This document shows positions 54,084 to 64,000 of a stretch of 64,000 nt of DNA, in pieces (position 1 is the stretch's first letter; every line of letters begins with the position of its first letter). Below the pieces are notes generated by a model, which made no database searches, was not told the origin of the DNA, and saw nothing but the letters and a program-made list of their open reading frames with translations. The position numbers and the translations under genes are program-made. This stretch comes from Puccinia triticina (Eukaryota; Basidiomycota; Pucciniomycetes; Pucciniales; Pucciniaceae), in the NCBI RefSeq assembly GCF_026914185.1, contig NC_070570.1:3782001-3846000 (forward strand), given 5' to 3'.

Positions 54084-56214
54084 ATGGCCCAGCAGGACTT
54101 CCTCCTCAACCCAAACCCATTCGACTTCCCCCGCGAACAGCAGCAGCAGCCATTCAGCCCAGCCTACAACGTCAACGCATTCGGAGTCACCGACCGGCCA
54201 GCAGCAGCAGCAGCAGCAGCACCAGCCAGCAGCAGGCCCCGGCTGGGCATCTCCAGCGGACTGCCCGGCGGGGGGGACTGTGCCAAGCTATGCCCACGCC
54301 ACCAGCGGATGGCCAACGAGGGCACCAACAGGGCCCTCCAGGAGGCGATCGAGAAGCTCACCCAGACCGACCAGGAGGCCGTCAACACCGTCTGGAGCAT
54401 CTTCAGCGCATCCAACGGCCACCGCCGGAGACTCATCCTCACCGGCCTGCTCACCATCTGCTGCCCCTCCCAGCTCACCTTCCTGACCGACTCGCTCCGC
54501 GCGGCCTGCCGGACGGACCCCTTCAGCCGGCTCCCCAAGGAACTCAGCCTCCGGATCCTCTCCTACTTCGACGCATTCAGCCTCGGAAGGGCCGCCCAGG
54601 TCAGCAAGCTCTGGAAGAAACTCGCCGACGACGACCTCCTCTGGCGCGAGATGTGCCAGCAACACATCGAACGCACCTGCCAGAAATGCGGCTGGGGCCT
54701 CCCCTCGATGCAGAAGCGCAAGCGATCCCCCTCCCTCCCCAGCTCGCATCAGCAGCAACAGACCCAGACCCAGCGAGCCAGGTCCTCCGATCCCAACCCA
54801 TCCCCTCCAATAGCATCATCATCCTCCACCTTCCTCCTGCCCCCCTCATCCCAACCACCACCACCACCACCACCACCACTCTCTGAACAGCAACAGCCAC
54901 CGTCTGAACCGCAACAGCCGGAGCCGCAACAGAAACAGAAACAGAAACAACTGTCCATCCCCACCCGGCCCTCATCCCCGGCATCGATCGATGACTCAAC
55001 CAAGCCCTGGAAGTCGGTCTACACAGAACGCCTGGCACTGGAGCGCAACTGGCGGAAGGGGAGCTACGTGGAGAGCGTACTAACGGGGCACACGGACTCG
55101 ATCACCTGTCTGCAGTTCGAGGAAGACCTGACGTCGCCGAGCTTCCCGATCCTGATGACGGGGAGCTGGGACCGGACGATACGGATCTGGAACGTGGACC
55201 GGCAGGAGTGTGTGCAGGTGCTGCACGGGCATGCGCGGGGGATCAAGTGTCTGCAGTTCGACTCCCACAAGCTGATCTCCGGGGCCATGGACCACACGCT
55301 GAAGATCTGGAACTGGCGGACCGGCGAATGCTCCCGGACCATCCTCGGCCACAACGCGCCCGTGACCTGTCTGCACTTCGACCACCAGCTCCTCGCCTCG
55401 GGCTCCGCGGATGGCTCGATCCGCATCTGGGACTTCTCCTCCGGCGCCGGCTTCGTCCTCCGCGGCCACACCGAATGGGTCAACACCGTCCGCCTCGACA
55501 CCAAGTCCGCTCCGCCCGGCGCCGCGCCCTTCAAGCTGCTCTATTCGGGCTCCGACGACGGCACCGTCCGGCTCTGGAACCTCGCCGCCCGCCAGACCCT
55601 CAAGGTCCTCCACGGCCATGTGGCCCAGGTCCAGTCCCTCTCGCTGCTCAGCTCGCCCGGGATCGACCAGCCAGACACGCTCATCTCGGGCTCCCTGGAC
55701 AACTGTCTCAAGCTCTGGACCATCCGCTTCCTCCTCCCCGTCCCCCCTCCACCACCACCAACCTCATCGACCATCGCCCGGGCCCCATTGGACCAGGACG
55801 GCGCAGAGGTCCGCGTCGAGGGCTCCTGCGAACGGACCCTGTTCGGCCACATCCAGGGCGTCTGGAGCATCGACGCCGACAAGCTGCGCATCGTCAGGTG
55901 CCCGCTCTCCCTCCCTCTCTCTCTTCTTTTCCTCCCAGTCGCTGACCCATCCGTCCCAGTGCCTCCCACGACCGCTCGCTCAAGATCTGGGACCGGCTCA
56001 CCGGCAAGTGCGTCCACACCTTCGTCGGCCATCGCGGCGCGGTCTCCGCGGTCAAGCTCACCGACGACAAGATCATCAGCGGCGGCGACGACGGCGAAGT
56101 CCGGTCCGCCCCCTTCCATCCTTGCTTCCCCCTCCCCAGCGGCCTGCTTGACTGACTCCCATTGCGTGCGGATCGGCGTGCAGGATTTGGTGGTTCGGGC
56201 CCATCGCGGCGTGA
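54084..56214 (+). CDS. MET30: F-box/WD40 protein, SCF substrate receptor (Met30/sconB-like), three exons
   Basis: Exons 54084-55897, 55960-56103 and 56184-56214 encode 662 residues. After a Gln/Ala-rich N-terminus comes an F-box (DPFSRLPKELSLRILSYF, ~residue 150) followed by HIERTCQKCGWGLP, a Met30/sconB hallmark. A Ser/Pro/Gln-rich linker leads to WKSVYTERLALERNW and seven WD repeats (GHTDSITCLQF, GSWDRTIRIWN ... ASHDRSLKIWD, SGGDDGEVRIWWF). In fungi the F-box binds Skp1 and the propeller binds substrates such as the sulfur regulator Met4, for ubiquitination. The last exon has only 31 nt and supplies the end of the seventh blade. ATG 54084 is the first in frame. Symbol is by family, not proven orthology. 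Confidence 0.92.
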
Positions 56215-56809
56215 CCCGCTCGACGGCCGCTTCCCGGCCGCCCGCTCTCGTCCGCCCGGCCCAACGGACGCCTTCTCTCTCTCACTCTCTCTCAAAAAAC
56301 AAACAAGCATGTGTATTGCCCCCTCCCATGAAAGAAGAGCATCCTTGTTGTGCGCATGGTTGCGTCGTGCGGGCCGGGTGTGCGCAGCTCGGCTTCGACT
56401 CACAGGCCCCCTCGCTGCCGGCCTCCGGCGTGTGTTTTGTGTGAGAGGGGGGTGTGGTATCCATGAGGTCTGGGCTAGAAATGTGTTGGAGTCGGATGGG
56501 CCGAGCCTTGATCTGCTGGAGAAAATTGGTCGAGGTTGACTTATCAAGCTGCATCCAATGGGTTAGAATGTCCTGCTAGACCATCCCTCCTGTGTACATG
56601 GGCAACGGGGGGTCTTCCACTGCTTACTTCTGCATGAGTGGATGTGCTTTTTTCAATTCAGAGTCTTTTTGCTCTCTCTTTTGACCGTCCCGGTGGCTGT
56701 CTGTCAGTCAATGGCGCACGACCTGCCACCATAGTATGTGGGACAATCTCCGCGCTACTGCCCAGTGCACTGCAAGACAATGAAAGGGTTATCAGGAGGG
56801 CCAGTGGAG

Positions 56810-57560
56810 CCTAACTTATATAAGTCCCTCTGTAACAGGAGGGGGGACGCCGCCCCGCAGGGACCCCGAACTTAACACAAGTCCCTCCCTGTGCTCGCGG
56901 GGCGCGAGCACCCTCCCGCTTGATGGAGGGACTTGTGCCTAATGTCCGATGTTTGGCCTGAGGCTGCCCAGCCAAACATCTAAAAATTCCTTATATCCCC
57001 CATATCACCGTATACCCATCGGATTTCTTCACAGCCTCTGGCACCATTAGAATCAGTTTTTCTTTCTACATATTCTGGTGTGTTTAACACAACACCTACC
57101 CCCATCCCTTGAAAAAAAAAATTGTTGTAAAAGCATGGCTTGCGAGGCCTTGCAAGGCTGAAAGTTAAACCGTGAGAAAGTGTCTGAACTTGACCTGCAA
57201 ATGGCCCGGCGGGTCTGTCACATTGCTCAGAAAATGCCCTTACAAGAATGACTGCTGAGCGGCCAGTTCTTGATGAATTTACTTGAAAAAACATGTACAA
57301 GACAGCTGAGATCAAGGGCTAGACATGGCCAACTGGGATTTGGATTATGAGGTGATACCAAGTTGTAGGAAAGTTGTAAACACAAAATCACACATTTTCA
57401 TTGAAAAACCCCGTCAGCCTCAGGCCAAATATGGGACATTAGTCCTAAGCCTCTCCTTCGGAGACGCTTGGCGCCTCCTCGGAGAGGCTTAGTTAAGCTC
57501 GCAGGGACCCTCCGTTCGGAGGTCGCTTCGCTCCCCCGAGGAGGGAATTAGCTAAGTTAG
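56810..57560. mobile_element. hAT-type MITE family B, outer element
   Basis: Perfect 8-bp target duplication CAGTGGAG (56802-56809, 57561-57568); ends CCTAACTTATATAAGTCC / GGAATTAGCTAAGTTAG. Contains the inner element at 56865-57500. Confidence 0.85.
56865..57500. mobile_element. hAT-type MITE family B, inner element (copy 2)
   Basis: Perfect 8-bp target duplication GCAGGGAC (56857-56864, 57501-57508). Ends near CGAACTTAAC / GTTAAGCTC. Homologous to 24799-25757 throughout but lacks the nested MITE found there. Confidence 0.82.
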
Positions 57561-57894
57561 CAGTGGAGCCCTTCACTCAGTATGTAAAACTGCCCCCCGG
57601 GCGAGCTCATGTCTCACAGAGAGGCCGACCCGCAAAAACCTGGGTCTGGCAATCCGGCCCTGGTAATGGTTCACATGTTTTTTTTAGAAAGCCTCGATAT
57701 GAACGCAAGGGGGGAGGAGACCCTTTGGAGGCCGCTTTCCCTTGGTGCCCGTTGCCAGCAGCGACATCGCGGTGCCAACCTCCCTTTTTTCTGGGAGGGC
57801 GGACTGGCGCTTGAAGATAAACGTCGACGGCCATCGGGCTGTCGTCTCCCCATCCCAATCCCTTTCCCCTTCCACAGTCCCCACTGGTCGCCCC

Positions 57895-58441
57895 ATGCAT
57901 CTCGCGAAGCTTTGGATCCTGCTCGTCGTCCACAGCCCGGCGGCTTACTCCCGCTTCCGATGCAACGACGGCTCGGAACCAGATTCGGTCCAAGGCGTCT
58001 GTGTGAAGCCAATCGATCTACTGACCGATCCCCATAAGGTGCCCGAATATTTGAAGCCGCGCTTGATTAATAAAAACTACATTGGTGCGTTACGAAGCTG
58101 GCAATGGGTTGGGATGTCTGCTGATTGTCTTACCTTTAAAATTCCCCACAAACTTGTTTTCGGATAGTGATGGATGCCACATGGCTATTCGACGATCGCT
58201 ATACCTGCAAGGACCTGAAGGTTGCCGACGTAGCCCCACCGGAAAGGTACTGCTGTATCCGTGAACCGGAAGAGATTAGCAAATATGTGCGTCCATCAAT
58301 GGGATTGGGCTTGCTTTGACTCGAGTAGAGTGCCAAAACTGACTCCCTCTTTCATTTTACCTGCAGACGCGCTCTAAGACGCATCAAGAAATGGCTGATC
58401 TTCATTGTTATACTCGTGACGGAAAGAAAAAATCCCGATGA
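57895..58441 (+). CDS. Small secreted cysteine-rich protein (six Cys)
   Basis: Exons 57895-58084, 58168-58286 and 58367-58441 give 127 residues with consistent phases (1, 0). Signal peptide LAKLWILLVVHSPAAYS is followed by a mature chain of ~107 residues with Cys at 23, 36, 77, 92, 93 and 117, an even number suitable for three disulfides. The C-terminus is basic (RDGKKKSR). Donors GTGCGT at both introns; acceptors GGATAG and CTGCAG. The frame is open upstream of 57895, but this ATG directly precedes the hydrophobic segment. No domain recognised; a secreted effector-like role is inference from size, signal and Cys content. Confidence 0.65.
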
Positions 58442-58767
58442 ATTCATCCGCTCCGCTCTCGACTCTCTACCTATTTCCCCTCTTCAACTCCTTGGTTGAT
58501 TGATTCGCAATCATCAACAAGCAACCCTTGCAATTTTTTGTGCTGGACATTTGTAAACTTTGATGTGGTTCTCACGAGGATTCTTTTGATTTCCGATGAC
58601 ATGTAACAAGGCTATGGCCTTCTGATAATATAAATCATGACACAAAAAGTAAACAAAAAGAAAGCATGCATCCGACGAAAATGTATCTTGGACTGCTACG
58701 TGGTGAGAGCTTGTCTACCGTACCCGATTGGGGCAGAAGGTCACTAGACGTCGTTGCGCCGAGTTGG

Positions 58768-59179
58768 TTAACCACATGGCCAGCTTCTGATAGCCCGTAA
58801 CCCTGGCGAGACGCACTTCCTTCCTGGCCAGTCATCCGCCACCCACATCTTGAACGGAATGGAGCACTCTTCACAAACCCACAAACTTGATCTCAGAAAG
58901 CCGCATCTCTTCAACACTGTTTCCACAATGTCCGGAGCCACTGGTGCCCCGCCGCTCCTACTCAAGTCATGACGGGCGTCGTCCAGCAGCGGAGACTTCG
59001 CCAAGAAGGCGGCTGAAGGAGGGGCGATCTGCAAGGAGGTGATCCTCCTCTCGGCAATCTCTTCGGCGAGGCTCGAACTTCCTGTGGAAATCGAGAACAG
59101 GACGATAGTTTGGAGTCCTGTGTAGCGCACTGAGTATCACCCCCTGGGTCCATGAGGCGAATAAAGATAACCAGTCCAT
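58768..59179 (-). CDS. Possible minus-strand gene, unrecognised
   Basis: Frame 59130-58768 encodes LAEEIAERRITSLQIAPPSAAFL...RCGFLRSSLWVCEECSIPFKMWVADDW, protein-like and with a CEEC pair. An upstream ATG at 59179 (MDWLSLFASWTQG) is in another frame and could be a first exon, but no well-phased intron was found. The gene would converge on the six-Cys secreted gene. Weak call. Confidence 0.3.
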
Positions 59180-59212
59180 GACATGCCAAAAAGTGTTGAG
59201 TTACATGAAATT

Positions 59213-59288
59213 CGCCCCTAAATCCGCTACTCATTATGAATACGCAGGAAATGCGCGCCTAAATCCGCTACTCATTATGAATACGCAG
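59213..59288. repeat. Two 35-bp direct repeats, 41-bp period
   Basis: CGCCCCTAAATCCGCTACTC...AATACGCAG at 59213-59247 recurs at 59254-59288 with one change. It lies between a possible minus-strand gene and the intron-containing plus-strand segment, so it may be a promoter-region duplication. Confidence 0.85.
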
Positions 59289-59409
59289 CCAACATTCCAA
59301 TTCTCACTCGCATCTTGAATATACCAAACATTAACCTAACCCTCATGATATCAGGATTCCAACGCCAAAAAGCAAATTCATCCCGCCCCAAGCTTGCTAG
59401 TCTTTTCTT

Positions 59410-59831
59410 CACGCGTTTACACTATCAACCCGTGAAGAAGAGACTAGTAAGCACAAACTTTCCTCAAAGACATCACTCAAACCTCAACAACTCGTCAACA
59501 ACAACTAACAATAATTTTATCCAACTTCCTTTTATCTTTGTTTTCCCTTTTCATCATCCATCCAGAATCATTGTGCTCTTACACGCGTCCTTCACCCAAA
59601 TCCATAACTAAATCTAAAATCAACACAACTGCGCTTTCCACCGCAGGTATGCACTAATATAAAATAACTCCTTTATTTCTACATATCATCTTATTACTGT
59701 CTCATTGTTCATTGCTTATTTGTCCTTATCTTTTTCCCTCCTTCTTTTGTTTTCATGTTAGGTGTGTTTGCTTGAGAAGTCGTTGTCGTCGTCAGAGATC
59801 ATTTACACGGTACAATTTTTGTCCCATAAAG
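59410..59831 (+). other. Intron-containing transcribed-like segment (exons 59410-59446, 59566-59646, 59762-59831)
   Basis: Introns 59447-59565 (GTAAGC...TCCAG) and 59647-59761 (GTATGC...GTTAG) are inferred because the adjacent copy at 59848-60043 lacks exactly these two stretches. The exons have no ATG-initiated frame through them, so they look like a 5' UTR or a noncoding RNA leader. The third exon would continue at a GTTAGC donor (59832). Confidence 0.7.
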
Positions 59832-59847
59832 GTTAGCTTGAAATAAA

Positions 59848-60372
59848 ATTTACACGCGTTTACACTATCAACCCGTGAAGAAGAGACTAAATCATTGTGC
59901 TCTTACACGCGTCCTTCACCCGAATCCATAACTAAATCTAAAATCAACACAACTGCGCTTTCCACCGCAGGTGTGTTTGCTTGAGAAGTCGTTGTTGTCG
60001 TCAGAGATCATTTACACGGTACAATTTTTGTCCCATAAAGCTATACTGCTCGAATCCCAGGTCCATTTCTGTCTAGAATTTACAAAAAGGGAGCAGGCCA
60101 ATCGCCCGTTCATCCGGCCCACAGTCGAGTTTCTGGTGCCAAAAGGAGACGATCAAATGGAGCATTGCGTGGTGGCTGCACATGGCCCCTTTCCTCTTCC
60201 CGCTGGCCCCACAGCTCCAGATAACGGCGGCGATCTTCGGCCTGGATCCACGCGCCGGCGCGGTGAACCGGAATGGGCGGTGGTGGGACCCGACAGGCGG
60301 CTGCTGCAGAAGGGCGGTCCAGTCAGTCAGCGTAGCAATTCCCCAGTTCAGTTGGGCGCTTCCGTCCGGTAG
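59848..60372 (+). other. Spliced-form duplicate of the preceding segment, joined to new sequence
   Basis: 59850-60043 repeats the three exon segments above in order, without either intron and with only a couple of base changes. It then continues into CTATACTGCTCGAATCCC..., which is not present after the first copy and may be the next exon. From 59972 a frame (no ATG) runs VCLLEKSLLSSEII... to 60372. Whether it is coding is unclear. Confidence 0.65.
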
Positions 60373-61507
60373 ATGCGCAAGTCCTTAAAGACGCGAGCTG
60401 CAGCCGAGCCCGGCGCGTGGCCGATGGAAATGCGCTCCAGCAACTGTTTTCCGAGGCGGGGCTCTCGAAGTAAGGGCAGGCCGGCGAGCAGGGCATCCAG
60501 CCCGAACGACGCCGGGACGATAAGCATGGGTTGTGCAGACCTTAAGACTTCCGCCAGCTCGTTAGGATCGATTGGCCATCGTGAAGGTTAAGCCGGCGGC
60601 CAGAAGCATGGTCACAAACAGGGTTCCATTCGGCAGGTGCAGTAGAACCATCGGTGAGAGCAGGCCGCATGAACGGCTCGGCCGATGGTCTGAAGCCGTC
60701 GTGGAGAGCAAATCAGACGGCCTGAGGCCAAGTTGATGGGTCAAGTGATAGCCGACAGCGATTGCCCTTCGCTGAAGCTACAGCCAAGTCCATGGGCTCT
60801 CTGTGAATGGGTAATAACCGTATTTTTTAACCAACAATTGTTCACATGTTCATGCTGCTTGTTGTCGGATTGAGCACACGTTGAGTGATGAAAAAAGGGA
60901 GGCTATCAGAACGGAATAACCCTCTCCTTCGGGGAGGCTTGGTTAAGCTCGCACCAGGGTCCAGGGGTGGGTTGTCGCATGTGCCTCTCATTCCATGCAA
61001 AAAGTATTGCGCTCTGGAGCGCGCCACGCCCGGGTAGACAATCATTGATGACAGAGCAGACAACGACTCACAACGTAGCCAACGTCACTTTCTTCTTTAA
61101 GTTTAACTGGTGTCCCGGCATTCTCATTTCTGGGGCACGGCGCGCAGTACCTCCGAGTCCAGCGCAACCTGTCTCTTCGGCTCACGAGAGGTTCTGGTGG
61201 GCTCAATGTATAGCTCGGTTGTTTTGACGAAAGTCAAGGGTTTAGGTCTGGTAGATCTGCCAGAGGTCCACAAGTTTTGCAAACTCCGCCCGAATTTCGT
61301 CACGTTTCACCTTATCTGAACGCCCGTCCCTTCCGTTACGCGGGTCTGCCCTTCTGGAATCGGCAAGAGAAGGAGGACGAAAACAGACGTGGAAACTGAT
61401 GGAAGACCGGTAGAGGAAATAGTAAACACCCGTTCAACCGATGAGACAGGTTGAGACGGCGAGGACGAAATCCGGAACAAGTTCATGGTGGAAGGTTCTG
61501 TAAGTGC
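60373..61507. other. Gap without recognised gene
   Basis: Moderately GC-rich, only short overlapping ORFs. 60917-60960 holds an AGTCCC-type fragment (CTCTCCTTCGGGGAGGCTTGGTTAAGCTCGC). Confidence 0.3.
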
Positions 61508-61515
61508 CTCAATTG

Positions 61516-62664
61516 CCTAACTTAGCTAATTCCCTCCTCGGGGGAGCGAAGCGAAGGAGGGACTTACGGGCTATGTCGACCCCGCGGCAGTAGAGAATTA
61601 GCACTTTTGGCAGAGACTTTTTTAAAATCAATCTGCCATCTTTGTTTCTGAACCTTTTTTTCTCTAATTTACATCTCTGGGATGGCTTAAGCTGTCCCAT
61701 TCTTGCTACTATATTTTCTCATCCTCAACTCATCTGGTTGAGCTGCAATCATGGCTGTAACATTATCAATTTCAGATTCTGTACAGTGCAAAATGTGGAA
61801 TGCACAATGAAGTGGACACTTGTCAGTCACAAAAAAGGACTTCATGGGGCACCCAACTAACTTAACAAATTCCCTCCTCCAAAGGAGGGACTTACACCCA
61901 ATGTCCAAGTTTGGGCTGACAGAATCAGAATTATGTCATTTTTCAAAGGTTTCTGGCTTCACCCTTTCCCATTGGACAGCAAAGGTTTGGGGGAACAAAA
62001 GATTCCCAAGATCAAGGAGAATCTCTCCAAATTTTTCTGAAATTTTTGAGCCCTTCAGAACCCCTCAGATCTATTTTTTGTGACTATCTGTGGTCTGCTT
62101 CATCCTATATTACAAAGTTCACACTGTACAGAATCCAAAACTCATGATGTTACAAGGGACATTGCACATCAAGAAGACAGGTTGGGGATAGGTGGGTATA
62201 GTACATGGATAAAGAAGACTTTGTTCATCATGGAAATCCAAACAATAATGAAATTGGACAGGAAATGGATGGGTGAGAGCATTTTTAAAAAAGTCCCCAC
62301 CAAAAAACCAAATGCTGTCAGCCTGTAAGTCCGTTTAGCGCGTAAGTCCCTCCCTCCAGTCGGTGCAATGCAACCAGTGTTTTACCACTCCACCTGTAGG
62401 AGGGTGGGACTTAGTTAAGTTAGGACACCCAAGGCCCCAGAAAAATTTGTAAAATATGTACAAAGAAACTCCATGATGTTGTGCACATTTTGCTACCCCA
62501 AAATTTTATTTCCTGGTGACAAATGGCGCGTCCAGAGAGGATTGAAAAACAACATTTTTCTAATTCTCTACTGCCAAGGGGTTGACATAGCGCATAAGTC
62601 CCTCCTTTGGAGGGTCCCTGAGGGACAGCGTCTCCCCTCCAATAGAGGGACTTAGTTAAGTTAG
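61516..62664. mobile_element. hAT-type MITE family B, outer element of a nest
   Basis: Perfect 8-bp target duplication CTCAATTG (61508-61515, 62665-62672); ends CCTAACTTAGCTAATTCC / GACTTAGTTAAGTTAG. 1149 bp because it holds another element. Confidence 0.85.
61860..62424. mobile_element. hAT-type MITE family B, nested element
   Basis: Ends ACTAACTTAACAAATTCC / GACTTAGTTAAGTTAG; flanks GGCACCCA (61852-61859) and GACACCCA (62425-62432), one mismatch. Inner pair TCCAAGTTTGGGCTGACAG / CTGTCAGCC echoes the other copies. Confidence 0.7.
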
Positions 62665-62672
62665 CTCAATTG

Positions 62673-64000
62673 CTGTCAAGTTCCAAAACAGAGTGCTATC
62701 CAAGTTCTGTCCTGTAAGTGTCCTTTATGGAAAAGCCAGTGCTGTTGGCGTAACACAAAACCAGCCTTGTTCCCTAATTGACCATGTGTATAAAATACAA
62801 ATCCTACCGCAGCCTTTGCAGGCAACGTTTCAGCCTCTAACCCTGACACTTGGCCAGGTGCGGCGTCTACATCCCCTGAACCCTGAAAACCTCAGAGAGA
62901 AAGGATACCCGATTTGTTGGGACCAACAACCAGTCAGTAGCCTGACTTGTGCCTATAAAAGGAAGTCGCTTCGCCACCAAAAGCTGAACCCATCCATTCA
63001 TCCCTTATCACTTTTCTCTACAGTCACATCTACATCAGCTCACACTTAGCAATAAAAATCTTAAAAAGTCTTTTCTGACAAAAATCTAATCTTGTGTATC
63101 TTCATCATCCACTCGCTCAGCCTTGCTACCAAACCTTGTTATGTTATAGGCATATGTATTTAGTATTAGCATATATTTCCTTTGATGCTTGTAGTGTAGT
63201 TTCCATCTTCTCTAAAAGCCCCCTCCCTGGGATGCCGGTGAACATTTCTTTTCCTCACTCTCCTCTGTTTCTTATCACCAACATCCCAGGTTTGTCCTAG
63301 TCACTTTTGTTCCTTTCTTTCTCTCTTTCTTCTTTTCCTTCCTTCTTTCTTCTCTTTTCTCCAATTTCCTCCAGAAATTAACTCTCCTCTGTTTCTTATC
63401 ACCAACATCCCAGCCGGAGCCTAACAAAACTTAGCCTATTTCTGTTACCAACTCAACCTTAAATCTCCCGCCGTCATCGGCCTAATTCACTCCTCTACTA
63501 CAATCTTGAATTTGACTTTCCCCGCACTACGCGGCTTGCTTTAATTCTCCATCATCCTCCTAAAAGGCCTCTACCAGCGCATCACACTCTTGTGTAATCT
63601 TCATTCACCTTTCTCATTGGCCTACTCTTATCCTTAACTAAAATCCTCAGTTGAATGTACCCTTGCTCTTAGGTAAGAGCAACTGCTTGTTTCTAATTTA
63701 CGCATAACAAGTTGCAGTTCTTGGCCTAACTTGAAATCACTCTTAGTTCTTCTCATTTTAACAATTGCGTCAGCCGGGGGGTGCGATTCCTTGCTCTCTA
63801 CGTGTTTTGCAGGCGTCGGCCGGCAATGGGACCCTTCCCTGGCTGGAAAATACGTTCAAGGTACGAAAGCAAGAATGTCAAAGATTTGGGAAATCATCCT
63901 GACTCGTTGTCCGGTTACTAGTGCAGCTAACGGCTTCCGTGGGGCCTGATTACTGTGACAATACAAGACAGAAGGGGGCTACTTGGGGTTTCTGCGGCGA
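62673..64000. other. Right-end region, possible gene start but none supported
   Basis: Pyrimidine-rich, intron- or promoter-like sequence with a duplicated TCTCCTCTGTTTCTTATCACCAACATCCCAG (63260 and 63385). At 63731 a frame without ATG reads LLVLLILTIASAGG, signal-peptide-like, followed by a possible intron (...TTTTGCAG at ~63811). A secreted-protein gene may straddle the right edge, but the evidence is thin. Confidence 0.3.

Noticed and set aside
53965..56151. Long alternative-frame ORFs over the MET30/sconB-like gene on both strands
   Set aside because: GC-rich third positions keep other frames open; only the frame with F-box and WD repeats is supported.
56215..56444. Extension of the MET30/sconB-like reading frame to 56444
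   Set aside because: The extended frame runs through two introns in the wrong phase and lacks WD sequence; splicing at 55898-55959 and 56104-56183 completes the seventh blade and ends at 56214.

Overview
The window looks like repeat-rich nuclear DNA of a basidiomycete, most probably a rust fungus (Pucciniales); that assignment is an inference. It rests on genes split by short GT-AG introns with CTNAC-like branch sites, a fungal Met30/sconB-type F-box/WD40 gene, small secreted-protein genes, a fungal-type Mutator-like transposase with a GCM-like zinc finger, and dense nested transposons. There is no rRNA, no convincing functional tRNA and no CRISPR array.

Layout. 1-0.9 kb: tail of a LINE. 1.3-2.5 kb: intact three-exon rhodanese (Tum1-like) gene with one GC-AG intron. 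2.5-12 kb: solo LTRs, MITEs, a 98-bp perfect palindrome and degenerate repeats. 12.09-18.19 kb: a complete Mutator-like element (9-bp target duplication) whose decayed gene joins zinc finger, DDE transposase, a putative USP-like cysteine peptidase and an AT-hook; an hAT-type MITE sits in one exon. 19.2-23.6 kb: a minus-strand multi-exon gene with three tandem N-terminal modules, a P-loop NTPase and a putative PD-(D/E)XK nuclease. 23.6-30.5 kb: nested MITEs and unrecognised ORFs. 30.5-37.4 kb: a full-length Ty1/copia element with matching LTRs and 5-bp target duplication, itself hit by a solo LTR (in gag) and a pogo-like MITE (in pol). 37.4-48.3 kb: LTRs, a Helitron helicase remnant, hAT-type elements and three related solo LTRs in all (one at 5.5 kb).

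48.5-64 kb is the most gene-rich part: a tandem pair of secreted-protein genes (50.3-51.1 and 52.2-53.0 kb), the MET30/sconB-like gene (54.1-56.2 kb), a six-cysteine secreted-protein gene (57.9-58.4 kb), and a region (59.4-60.0 kb) in which an intron-containing segment is followed directly by a copy lacking exactly the two introns. Nested 8-bp-TSD MITEs with AGTCCCTCC ends are scattered through it.

How it fits together. Two conserved housekeeping genes (sulfurtransferase; SCF-type sulfur regulator) and several probable lineage-specific genes sit as islands among transposons. Target duplications let the insertion order be read in several places. Many stops in the transposon genes are TGA where Arg CGA would restore the frame, consistent with C-to-T decay of silenced repeats.
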